NCBI GenBank assembly: GCA_019316985.1
Contig: CP079215.1
Location: forward strand, 1 to 64,000
DNA length: 64,000 nt
Origin: Paraniabella defluvii
Lineage (GTDB): Bacteria > Bacteroidota > Bacteroidia > Chitinophagales > Chitinophagaceae
Reading direction: 5' to 3'
In this document: positions 43,358 through 53,203 of the stretch, in pieces
Layout: each line of letters starts with the position of its first letter
How positions within the stretch are numbered: position 1 is the stretch's first letter
Program-made: the position numbers and the translations under genes
Notes under the pieces: model-generated
Databases searched by the model: none
The model's input: only the letters and a program-made list of their open reading frames with translations
What the model was told of the DNA's origin: nothing

Positions 43358-43857
43358 TGCGCTCATTCGTGAAATAATTAATCTATACCTTCCTTTTCTC
43401 TTCCCTTATCACGATTAGACTTTACAGAAGCCGGTGATCTGCTGGTTTACCAGCTTGATAAAATAGACAATGATTATCTAATATAGAGAATCGAAATGTA
43501 TTTATTTCTCTTACCTAAGTTGTCTGAATGAAAATCAAAGCGAAGTCCTGCTTCTACTGATCGAGGAAGCGGCAGCCAAACTGAAGCAGCAACTGCAGAA
43601 CCATCCCTCGCAACAGCCACTCTAGGATGGGGTTGAGTAAAAGCAGCCGATTGCGCCTTGCAAATGAGCTCGACGCAATCGGCGGATCATCCTTTGCCAT
43701 TGTATTTTCCGGAGTGCGAATCCTGACCTTGTACTCGAAGTGCTGCATGAAGCACTAAGGCATAATTTTTAGTATGAAGGAAGCGCAAGCAAGAAAGTAA
43801 TGGTGTTATCTGGGATGTATAAATAGAAATCCTCAAAGGTTACCACACAGAAAGTGA
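43358..43857. other. Decayed region between the exonuclease and XRE genes
   Basis: No intact gene. Short coding-like pieces are seen on the plus strand: AGDLLVYQLDKIDNDYLI ending near 43484 and EVLLLLIEEAAAKLKQQLQ ending near 43625. They look like C-termini of two lost genes. A 43-codon frame at 43628-43759 has no support. Confidence 0.4.
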
Positions 43858-44208
43858 TTATATTTTTTGAGTTATTCTTTCGACTAATTCAACAATAGAG
43901 CTATGTACATTAACGATATTCTGCAGCAGCTTTGAATCGATAATTAGCTCATCGGAACGACCAACCGTCAAGCTTTGATAATTGTCTAAGTGGCCATGAA
44001 GAATAACATTATAGTCGATCTGGAAATAGTCTGCAATATCTTGTAGGCGGCTCAGCGTAATTTCAGTTTTTCCTGTTTCAATGTTACTGTAGGAACTTTT
44101 TGTGATCCCAATTCCCTTGGCAACAGATTCAACTTTAATTCCTCTTAGCATTCGCAGCACTCGTAAGTTTTCAGAGACTTTCTCAATCTCAATTTTGGTT
44201 TGATGCAC
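43858..44208 (-). CDS. XRE family transcriptional regulator
   Basis: Intact, 116 residues. SENLRVLRMLRGIKVESVAK, GIGITKSSYSNIETGKTEIT and LSRLQDIADYFQIDYNVIL form a standard Cro/C1-type helix-turn-helix. The C-terminal part (LLQNIVNVHSSIVELVERIT) is a helix that may dimerise. Divergent from the exported peptide gene, with 138 bases between; likely regulator of the cargo operon. Confidence 0.85.
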   Translation of the reverse strand: MHQTKIEIEKVSENLRVLRMLRGIKVESVAKGIGITKSSYSNIETGKTEITLSRLQDIADYFQIDYNVILHGHLDNYQSLTVGRSDELIIDSKLLQNIVNVHSSIVELVERITQKI

Positions 44209-44346
44209 TTTTTGATAGGTTTAGATGAAAAAAATCAGTTTTACGAAACAAAAGATAGATGAAAAATTAAAAATAAAAAAACAAAGATATATTTTTGGCA
44301 TGTTTGTTATCTATTATTAACATCATTTAAACTAAAAAATTTGCAC

Positions 44347-44829
44347 ATGAAAAAACGAAACCTATTGTCAACAACTTTTCTTCTAGCTATCATTTGTGTA
44401 GCTATTTTAGGAATTACATCCAGCTTCTCAGATCTAGGATCAGAACAAGCAAGTATCGCTGTATTATCTGACGATACAGGTACAGATACGGACACGGATA
44501 CAGGTTCAGGCACCGATACTGATGATTCAGGCTCCGCACCTGAACCGGGAATGGTATTCGACAAGCCTGTAAGTAAACCCATTACTTGTGCGGCACAAAG
44601 CGTTACTTGGACGAAGAGCTACACTGCTGGTGGCTCATTAATTAGTTGGACTTACAGCAATGGCAAGGTGGTAAAAGGACCGTCTTGGGGTAGTACAGTG
44701 AGCTACACAATCACAGGCTCAGCTGTTATTGATCAGTTCAACACTGACTGGATAAAATGCGAAAATAAGTGGAGCTGGGGTTGCGAACCATGCCCTCCGA
44801 CTGATGCATGTACGGTTGGATGTGGTTAG
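44347..44829 (+). CDS. Small exported Cys-containing protein with Asp/Thr-rich linker (NVEALA-like)
   Basis: Intact, 160 residues from the ATG at 44347 (an in-frame TTG 6 bases upstream is unlikely). Residues 1-30: signal or leader (MKKRNLLSTTFLLAIICVAI). Residues 36-42, SIAVLSD, stand where NVEALA-type leader peptides have their conserved motif. Residues 43-63: almost only D, T, S and G (DTGTDTDTDTG). Residues 80-135: Thr/Ser/Trp-rich, beta-strand-like. C-terminus: six Cys in the mature part (near 81, 138, 146, 149, 155, 159), ending CTVGCG. First gene of a same-strand set of propellers, thioredoxin-like proteins, a beta-barrel and glycosyltransferases. I infer an exported, disulfide-bonded, possibly glycosylated peptide. 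The exact family is not recognised. Confidence 0.65.
   Translation: MKKRNLLSTTFLLAIICVAILGITSSFSDLGSEQASIAVLSDDTGTDTDTDTGSGTDTDDSGSAPEPGMVFDKPVSKPITCAAQSVTWTKSYTAGGSLISWTYSNGKVVKGPSWGSTVSYTITGSAVIDQFNTDWIKCENKWSWGCEPCPPTDACTVGCG
44471..44535 (+). repeat. Low-complexity GAYACN repeat coding for the Asp/Thr linker
   Basis: Irregular 6-base units (GATACA, GATACG, GACACG, GATACT). Repeat-number changes would keep the frame and alter linker length. Confidence 0.6.
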
Positions 44830-44864
44830 GCTCCGATTTGCTTTTTTGTCGATAAGAACATTTG

Positions 44865-44886
44865 AAGGAGGTTTCGGCTCCTTTAT
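44865..44886 (+). terminator. Possible terminator after the exported peptide gene
   Basis: AAGGAG, loop GTTTCGG, CTCCTT and a weak T-rich tail. It could give separate or higher expression of the peptide. Confidence 0.35.
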
Positions 44887-45158
44887 TCCCCTTCTTCATG
44901 CGTGGAAATAATCTTTGAAAGCCATTAATAGTTGACCATCTGGAAAATACTTAGAAGGGCTAATCATCTCTTAAGATATTTCAATTCAAAAATCCCCAAA
45001 TAATCAACCTTACATTATAACCCGCTAACGCTTTTACAAGTGACTAGTTTAGAAGTACCAACTTTTAGACCTCGATATATTTCAAAATATCCATTCTTCA
45101 CTGCTTTATAAATCAAGATTGCATGTTTGCCACTTTAAAGACGGACACAAAAGATCCC
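44887..45158. other. Intergenic region before the propeller gene
   Basis: A+T-rich; no gene, no clear promoter box found. Confidence 0.3.
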
Positions 45159-46401
45159 ATGTTTAGAATATTAATACTATCCCTACTCTTCAATACATTT
45201 TTATGCTCATGTAACAATAGTACGGATCGCGCTAAAGTTTTAACAGTTGAGAGTGAAAGTGGTGATAAAACCACAACTCTCGAGATACCCAGAAGTTTAT
45301 TTGACAGTTTGAAATTTGATTTCAATGCTGCTACGAATGATCCCGAATTCGTTAAGTTAGAAACCTCTGATCAAAATCGTATCGGACGCATTGACAAGCT
45401 CATCGCAACTAAAAAGAGTTACGTGATAGCAGATTACTATCTTGCAAACTCTGTCTTTTTCTTCGATAAAAGCGGGAAATTTCTAAATCGAGTAAGTGCT
45501 GTCGATGGGCAAGCGGTCCCGCTGGTATTTGATGGAATGAGCTATGATAACAACAAGAGCATTGTATATGTACATTTTCATAACAACGATGAATCATACT
45601 TGAACTCTTATACGGAAACTGGCGAATTTTTAGGCAAGCATAAATCAAATGGGTTATATTTCAGCGATTTCGCAATAATGCCTGACTCTTCGTTTGCCTT
45701 TTTTATGCCAGGTGACAAATCCAAAAGCATCGTAAACGATTATGAATTAGCATTTGGTAATCGCGAGGGGAAAACTCAAAGCGTGGCATTTTCCTATAAT
45801 TCAACTAGTACCTTGTCGAATTATGGATACAATTATAATCTTGTGACCTTTGATGATTATATATTGTATAGTAAAAGTTATTCAAAATATATCTATCAGA
45901 TTTCCAATCAGCCAATCAGGATTTTCCCCGTTTTGAGTTGATCGAACGAAACAACGATTCGCTATTTATTGAAATAGACCCTAAATTATCCGATCAGGAA
46001 ATAAAGAGCTTGTCAAAATTAAAATTTCGATTTAGTGGTCGGGTAGTTCCGACACAAGACTGTTTTTATTTTGAATTTACCAAAAAGGGTGATCGTATTG
46101 GCTTTTTTATGATCTTAAAGACGGACACCGTATCGGAGGTCGGCCAGAAGCTCGAGTTGCTTCCGGAGATTCATTGAAACTTGATTATTATTCTTATCCG
46201 GTAAGCAGTTTTGAAGACAAATTCATAAGTGTTATGGATCCTAACCAGGTTGCATCAAGCGAGAAAGCGTTTAGTGTAATTAGAAAGTCGTCGCCACAGT
46301 TTCAAGGGCCATTGAGGACAAAGAAATTAGAATCATTGCTTCGTTCTGTCAAGGAGACTGACAATCCCATATTAGTGATTTATCGATTGAGTTCATTTTA
46401 A
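45159..46401 (+). CDS. 6-bladed beta-propeller lipoprotein (two frameshifts)
   Basis: About 414 residues. ATG at 45159 is preferred because the lipoprotein signal starts there (MFRILILSLLFNTFLCSCNN). Then FVKLETSDQNRIGRIDKLIA, a typical first blade (L-E-T...IG.I.K), VFFFDKSGKFLNRVSAVDGQ and YFSDFAIMPDSSFAFF. This is the TolB-like 6-bladed propeller plan common in Bacteroidota and often seen near small exported peptides. Breaks near 45925 and 46140. It likely sits on the periplasmic or outer face as a lipoprotein and binds a peptide or partner protein. Confidence 0.75.
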
Positions 46402-46472
46402 ATTCTTAGGGAACACGCGCATATTAATATCATAACTATTATAGTAATGCCACTGAACCACAATTGTAACTT

Positions 46473-47095
46473 ATGAAGTTTAACTTACGGCTTGTAATAA
46501 GTATTCTTTTAATCGGTGCTGTATTTTTTTCGTAAAAACGTATTTCAAGCGATACACCTCGATTGTTAGCTCTATGACCCAAAGGGAAAAGGATGGAGTA
46601 GCCGTTCAGGACCTGTTGCTGAAATCCGTTCTTGCACAAGTGAAATTAAGTTTTTTCCAGTTAAAGAATAATCCCTCGATTGAGGACGAGAATGGTAATA
46701 TTCTTAAATTATTTGACGCAATAAGTAAAAAGGTATTGGTCTATCGGATTTCTCAGTCATATTGCTCTGAATGCAACAAAGCGCAAATGTCCTATGTCAA
46801 AACACTAAGTAATCAGTTGGGATCGGATAAGATCATTGTCTTGGGCTCCTTTTCCACATACAAGGATTTAGCGATCTATGCTAAGTCCAGCCAAATTACG
46901 GTTCCTACATTCAATATAGCAGATTCATCTTTATCGATTTTGCCAATGGAGGCACTTCAGACACCATATTATTTCCTTTTAAGTAAAGAAGGCATGATAA
47001 ATTCTGTTTTTATAGCAAGGAAAGAAATTCCACTCATGTCAGACGCTTATAGCAAAATGATAGCAACTGAATTTTCAAGAAATCTGCCAGATTAA
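46473..47095 (+). CDS. Membrane-anchored thioredoxin-fold protein with CxxC (one frameshift)
   Basis: About 207 residues. N-terminal TM helix MKFNLRLVISILLIGAVFFF after adding one T near 46532. The thioredoxin-like part has KVLVYRISQSYCSECNKAQM with the C-S-E-C pair, then KIIVLGSFSTYKDLAIYAKS and TPYYFLLSKEGMINSVFIAR. Periplasmic redox function is likely, for instance forming or checking disulfides in the small Cys-containing product of this locus. It is paired with a relative at 52553 that lacks CxxC. Confidence 0.7.
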
Positions 47096-47181
47096 TAAGT
47101 GGTTGAATGACCAAACAGACCATTCAGTCACTATATATGAAATTATTACTATTATACGTATTTTAGTAAAAAATAACATAG

Positions 47182-48425
47182 ATGAAATTTGCCATATGCT
47201 TACTATTAACCTTCCAAGTTTTTACGCTCAACGCAGTTTATTCTCAAACGGAAATTAGAATAGATCCATCTGCAGCGTATGGCGGGGCCGGATCGCAAAT
47301 TTTTGAAAATATACATTACATACCATTAGAGACTAACAATGAGTCTATATTTGGAGCTATCGATCGTTTAGCTGTCACAAAAAAATATTTTGTTATACTA
47401 GACCTTTCAACTAATAGTATTTTAATATTTAAACGGGACGGAGGCTTTTATACACGTATCAGTGGCGGGGATGTGAGCTCGTACAAAGGCAGACAAGCAA
47501 ATGCAATAAACGATTTTGCAATTGATCGTGATAGTAATAAAATAGTTTATAATAAAGGAATAGGAAATATTATATCCTACAATATAGACCAACGAAAACC
47601 GACATACTATCGAATTCGGGTACCCGGAAAAAGATGACGCTCGATGGGGCATCCTTCTTTTTGACAGCATCACTCGGGTATATGTAGATTATGACGTTAC
47701 CTCTCCCCGCCAGGATTCTGTAGATTATGAATTGAAGTTCGTTAAAAAGGACATGTCTACAACCGACAATTTCCTTATAAATGGCAATCCCCTCAATTAC
47801 CGGATGATGATATAATATCCCTTAATGCCCCATCCTTTTACGAGAGCAGTAATCAAAAGGTATTTCTTTATGTGAGACCATACAATTACAAAATTTATCA
47901 AATAGTACCGGAGGGATGCCAACCTTTGTTTTCATTTATTTTCCCACAAGCCTATTCTTTGCCCAACGATTTTTTGACAACCCCAAATACCACAACAACC
48001 GGGTGAAGTTTTGTAAAGAAAACCCCAACATAATTCATTCCATATCAAACGCTTTCTTGATAAAAGGTAACTTATTCTTTCGGATTAACCGATCGGGTTT
48101 GAGCCCAGGATCTCCGTCCTACATCTATAATCTTAAATCCGGGAAATTAATCGATGTTACTCGTGTGGTTCCGGATGCAGGGAACGGATATCTCCCTATT
48201 GCTGCTGACAAAATTCAAACTACTGATTTTGAAAATTCTAATTTCCTAGCGTCAGATGGTGAGTCGGTATTTACAGCGTACTCTTCTCAGTTTATGTTCA
48301 GCGTTAAAAAAGCAACCGTCGGTAAATCGCCAAAATACGACTCAGTACTTAAGCAATATTTTACTACTGGCAACAGTAAGAGTAATCCGGTAATAGTTCA
48401 GGTAAAGCCGAAGGAATTTTTTTAA
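47182..48425 (+). CDS. Second 6-bladed beta-propeller protein (several frameshifts)
   Basis: About 414 residues. Signal peptide MKFAICLLLTFQVFTLNAVY with cleavage after YSQ, no lipobox. IFENIHYIPLETNNESIFGA and RLAVTKKYFVILDLSTNSIL are the same first-blade pattern as in the gene at 45159; SIYKRDGGF-type strand (LIFKRDGGFYTRISGG), INDFAIDRDSNKIVYNKG, and a later part DSVLKQYFTTGNSKSNPVIV. Breaks near 47622, 47810 and 47965. It ends 6 bases before the beta-barrel gene, so they are probably coupled. Confidence 0.72.
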
Positions 48426-48431
48426 AGTCTA

Positions 48432-51254
48432 ATGCGCAAGGAAATTGTCATAATAATATTGTTTTCTCTGACGATAGTGAAGGTGTCATATTCGCAAAGC
48501 GCTGATAGCAGTTATTTCGGGGTCGTTAATGGCGCCATTAAAGACTCTATACACAATTACTATCTGAACTCAGCTACCGTAAGCGCATATACCGTCGCTG
48601 ACTCAAGCCTTCAAAATTATTTGCTAACAAATAATTTTGGAGAATTTAGCATTAGTAGGCTCCCAGTTAAAACTAAACTGAAGTTAATCGTTACTTACAC
48701 TGGATATAAAACGCTTGTCCGAAACTTTGTAATAGGAGAAGAGGGTAAGTTGGACCTCGGAATACTGAACATGATTCAACAAGAAGCCGGAGTACTGGAT
48801 GAAGTGATTGTAAAAGTTGTTCCTCCCGTACGATTGAATGGAGATACATTAGAATTTAATGCGGATGCTTTTAAATTGGACTCCAACGCTGTGGTTGAAG
48901 ACCTCTTCAAACGCCTTCCAGGGTTAACCATATGGGGAGACGGAGCAATTACATTTAACGGAAGGAAGATTCTAAACGTGTATGTTGAAGGTAAGCCCTT
49001 TTTGGTAGCGACGCGCGGGTAGCTACTCAAAATTTGCCGAAAAATGCTGTTGATAAGGTGCAACTGTATGCAAGGACTAAAGATCAAAATAATCCGTTAG
49101 ACTCACTGATGGATATCAATATAAAATTAAAAAGAACAAACAAAATGGCGGCTTTGGAAAAGTTGGATTTGGATTGGGAACACGTCGAAGATACGATGCA
49201 GATGGATCTTACAATATTTATTCACCAAGAACTCAAATCGGTCTTGCTGCGGCGGCCAATAATGTAAATAAACGAGCTACTGAAATGACAATGCTTCTTC
49301 GAAATGCTTCGTTCAAGGGAATAGGCACCTATGTCGATTATCAACCTGACTTTCGCCTGACTGGAGTCAGTGAACCCGTGTCGGGTGGCATCTCGCTTCA
49401 ACATGACTTTATTGCCAATCCCAATTATCAAAGAACCAATCGCCTAACTTCCAACTATTTTTACTCTTATCTGCCCTTAACTTCAAATCAAAGCACAACA
49501 ACAATCATCTCTTTAGACAACTCGGTTCTTACTCAAGATTCAAAAACTGAAAGTCAAAGCAAGGAAATTGCGCATAAGCTCAATTCCAGCTATGAGTTAA
49601 CAAATTCAGTTAAATCATTTACGCTAAATGAGCAGTTCAGTCTTAATAGGGGCCAAAATGATTACGTACAAAGAAGCACTATAACTAAGGCTGATGGTGG
49701 TATCCAAAGTGAAACAGCATCATCTGTGCAGGATGAAAGCTATGAAAAAAAAATTCAAATGGGAGTCGGATTCTCGAAGGCCGGAGGACAACCAAGTCGG
49801 CGGAAGCATATTCCATCTTCTTATGACATTAGATATAATGTAGATTTAGGAGAACTTCAATTGGACCGTGCCGAGCTAATGCATTTATGTCCCGTGTAGA
49901 TCCGGAGACGGACTTGCATTTTGCTAGGCAATATGCTAGTAAAAAGAACTATGCTAATCAGCAGCTGAGCATGAAGATTAATGACTTAAATCGATTGCTT
50001 TTTGGAGCCGGAGACATTATGGGTATAAGGTTAGGTTTGCAAAACTATCTAGCTATCTACAGGGATAGAGAACACAATGACGTTACCGATTTTGATTCTT
50101 CCATCAACTCTTCCATCAAAAATGCCTACTTAAGCAATAAAAGCAATTACACTTCCATTGATGTGCAACCTGCAATTAGCTTGAAAAGAGTTTTTGATAA
50201 GAAACTGGTTAATCGCTACCAAAAAAGCCTATCGATTGATTTGTTGGCAAAAATGCAATTCTACAATCAAATAAACGTGTCTCAGAAGTCGTTTCAAAAC
50301 TTAAATAGGGCGTATCATTTCTTTTTGCCCTCGGCCGTAGTTAGCTACAGCAATCGACAATTTGGTGAATACAATACCTCATATAAATTAAGTTATGCAA
50401 CTAGCACAGAATATCCGACAATATATCAGATTGCACCTCTAATCGATAGCACGAAGATCACCGATTTGCTTATAGGTAACCCTGACCTTTCCAATAGTTA
50501 TAGAAGAGAACTTTCGCTGTCTCTAGCTCATTCCAGTGAAAGGTCAAAAACCCATTTACTTACAATATCAAGGCCACCGTCGGCCAAATTGATAACCGAT
50601 TATCAGATAGTATGGTATTTGATGATCAAGGTCGCAGGAAAAGGTTTATCGTAAACTTAGATGGTAGTCAATTCCTGGCGATATCCGGAAGCTTAGACAA
50701 AGCGTTAAAAATTAAGCAAAAGCTAATAACAATTGGAGTCGATAGCAGATTCGATATGGAAAAAGTGCCAAACTATATAGATTCGAAATTCTTGATCTCT
50801 CGAGTGACTCGCAATAGTAACTCTCTCAAACTTGACTTTACTGCTAATGACCTGCTCTCTTTTAATGCGGTCCAGGGAATAAATTTTTATCAATCGAAGT
50901 TTACCTCGGGTGACATGTCTGATTTTAAAAGTTCCCTCTATAACACGGCTTTTAGTCTCAGTGTCAATTGCACGAAAAAAATTAAATGTTAGCAGCAGTA
51001 TCAGCTATAATAAGAATGTCGTTCCTGGTTTCACTAATACAGAGTTTACAATCTGGAATGCGAGCATATCCCAACGCCTACTGAAGGGTAACAACCTTGA
51101 AGCTAAACTCTCTGCGCTAGACCTTTTGCGGCAAAATAAGGGAATAATAAATTACGGTAATGGCAATACCCTTACAACGGGCGCTGTTAATGTTTTAAGG
51201 CAGTATTTCATCCTAACGGTCGCCTACTATCCAAGGAAATTTGGCAAAGAATAA
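48432..51254 (+). CDS. Outer-membrane beta-barrel protein with regulatory-like N-domain (several frameshifts)
   Basis: About 940 residues. Signal peptide (MRKEIVIIILFSLTIVKVSY), a carboxypeptidase-regulatory-like beta-sandwich (INNYYL...NNFGEFSISRLPVKTKLKLIV, TYTGYKTLVRNFVIG), then a plug-like segment DEVIVKVVPPVRLNGDTLEF, LFKRLPGLTIWGDGAITFNG and KILNVYVEGKPFLGSD, then a barrel ending FILTVAYYPRKFGKE. This is the TonB-dependent-receptor-like outer membrane beta-barrel family; no TonB box is evident. It could move or capture the small exported product. Breaks near 49010, 49150, 49878, 50570-50620 and 50980. Confidence 0.75.
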
Positions 51255-51277
51255 AATTTTTCTAATCTAATTACTCG

Positions 51278-52566
51278 ATGGAACTTCAGAATGTTTTAGA
51301 CTATACAAAGACCACCTGGGCAGATAAAAATTTAGTTGCTGGTGCGAGTATTTATTTGATATTGTTCTTCACTTTTTGCGCGTACTCGCCGGTAACTGCT
51401 ATTTTCTTTTCAAAGCCTGACGATCCCTGGATGTTACTAAAAAGCGAAAAAGTGATATTGGATCTTGATTGGAAGTATATTATAGCAATTTTTGATCCAT
51501 CCGGGGAAATCCAGTATTCGCCTCTGAACACTCTTTACTACTCTTTAATTTATAAGATAAACGGCTTTGATCCTTATTACTTCCATCTAAGCGCGTTAGT
51601 ATTGCACTGTGTCAATTCTTTGTTGGTTTACCTTGCCAGTAAAAAGCTCCTTCACTATTTTAAGATAGGTAAAGCTGATGTGATTGCTTATACCATTACT
51701 TTTCTTTGGTCTATACATCCTCTTAATGTCGAATCAGTGGTTTGGATATCGGCATCGAAAGTTCTACTGTTCGGCTTCTTTACGCTACTTTCTCTTATTT
51801 CATTTTTGAATGGAATTGAGAAGCAAAAAGTATCTTCTTTTTTTTGTTAGTTGTTTTTGGTATTTATGCGCCTGCCTTTGTAAAGAACAAGCGATAGTCA
51901 TTCCAGCAGTCTATGTTGCCCTTCTTTTTGCTATAGAAAGAACTGGCGTTTATCTAAGGCGGTCATAAAAACGTCCTTCTTCTTTGTACCTGCAACAGTT
52001 GTATTAGTATTCATTGCGATAGTAAATTCAGGCATGAATGCAAACAATAATTTTCCTACACCCATAGCAAAATATTCCCTTTGGGAAAAGATCGTTCTTT
52101 CGTTTTATTGCGTACGGTTTTACACTTTTAGTGTGTTTTTTCCGGTTGGTTTACGCTTTCATTATAAGTATCCATTTCAGCCAGACCAGGCGATCAACTG
52201 GTTTGATACCTTGTTCCCGGTTTTGTTTTTGACATCTTTAATATTTATTCTGTTTAAAATACAAAAGAGTAAGAATAGTGCTTTCTATTTTTTCTGTATG
52301 CTAGGTTTTCTTGTTCATATTGGGTTAGTCTTACAGATTATCCGCTCACCAGACACACAATTATGGCAGACAGGTATATGTACATTCCGTTGTTGTTTTT
52401 TCTTCTACCCATTATTGCTGTTTCAGTAGGAGTCAGTGCCAACAGAAATAGAAAAAGGCTACTCCTTATTGCAGTTGGAATATTTGCTTTTGTCTTTGTA
52501 ACATATTCGAATGAGCTGGTAATCAATTGGACCGCAAACAATTTGGCCGATTATGGAAAAAAATAA
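51278..52566 (+). CDS. GT-C type membrane glycosyltransferase, TMTC/PMT-like (several frameshifts)
   Basis: About 429 residues, at least nine hydrophobic helices. The first loop has FFSKPDDPWMLL with the acidic pair typical of GT-C enzymes; then PLNTLYYSLIYKINGFDPYY, HLSALVLHCVNSLLVYLASK, SIHPLNVESVVWISASKVLL, KEQAIVIPAVYVALLFAIER and, near the end, MADRYMYIPLLFFLLP. These are landmarks of TMTC-like proteins (H-P-L-x-V-E-S-V-W-I-S, K-E-Q, A-D-R-Y). The TPR part of true TMTC is absent. Predicted use of a lipid-linked sugar on the outer face of the inner membrane. Breaks near 51845, 51960 and 52350. Confidence 0.65.
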
Positions 52567-53163
52567 ACTGATATTGTTTTTGATTAGCCTGTTATTTGTA
52601 TCGAACGGCATCCTGTTTTTTCTCCTTTACAGGAAATCGCCACCGGCAGCGCCTGTTATTGTTGCATTCGAAGGTAAAAATGCCGCTTACTCCAAAAAAT
52701 TTAGCGCAGGTCATGATAGTTTTTGGAATAACTATCCATACGTTGTCATAACCAATGAGGGTAAGCTTGTTGATACAACAGCATATTTTGATAGAAGAAC
52801 CTTTAGCAGATTGGATAAGTTAAAAATAAACAGATTCTTAGATATATTCAGAATAAGGATTATTCCGCCACGAATGACAGTGTGTTCAGTTCGCTACGGG
52901 GTTTTGCCGATGTAGTTATTGTTACCGATTCTGTTTCCGCTCGCTATCTACATAAAAGAATGAATATTCTCAAACTCAATAATGATGTGTACGTGCTTGT
53001 CAAAAGGAAGATAAATAATCGTACCGACGTACTCGGATTGTCGTATCTATTTTCCATCAGTAGGGATGGAAGGATGACTAATCTTTACTACCCACGATCG
53101 CAAACTCCAGAATTAACAACAAAATACTTGAGTTATGTTGCAAAATCAGTTGTCTTTAATTGA
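52553..53163 (+). CDS. Membrane-anchored thioredoxin-fold-like protein without CxxC (one frameshift)
   Basis: About 203 residues. TM helix MEKNKLILFLISLLFVSNGI, then FWNNYPYVVITNEGKLVDTT, ADVVIVTDSVSARYLHKRMN and LSYLFSISRDGRMTNLYYPR, which matches YYFLLSKEGMINSVFIAR of the protein at 46473 in position and pattern. So it looks like a paralogue in which the redox Cys pair is gone. It overlaps the GT-C gene by 14 bases. A role as a binding or scaffold partner is inferred. Break near 52850. Confidence 0.5.
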
Positions 53164-53203
53164 AACTTGTTTAAAACACTTAAAATCTTTTAAAAATTAG
53201 ACT

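Noticed and set aside
44307..44582. Minus-strand frame over the Asp/Thr repeat with Val/Ser/Pro runs
   Set aside because: It is a by-product of the 6-base repeat read on the other strand.
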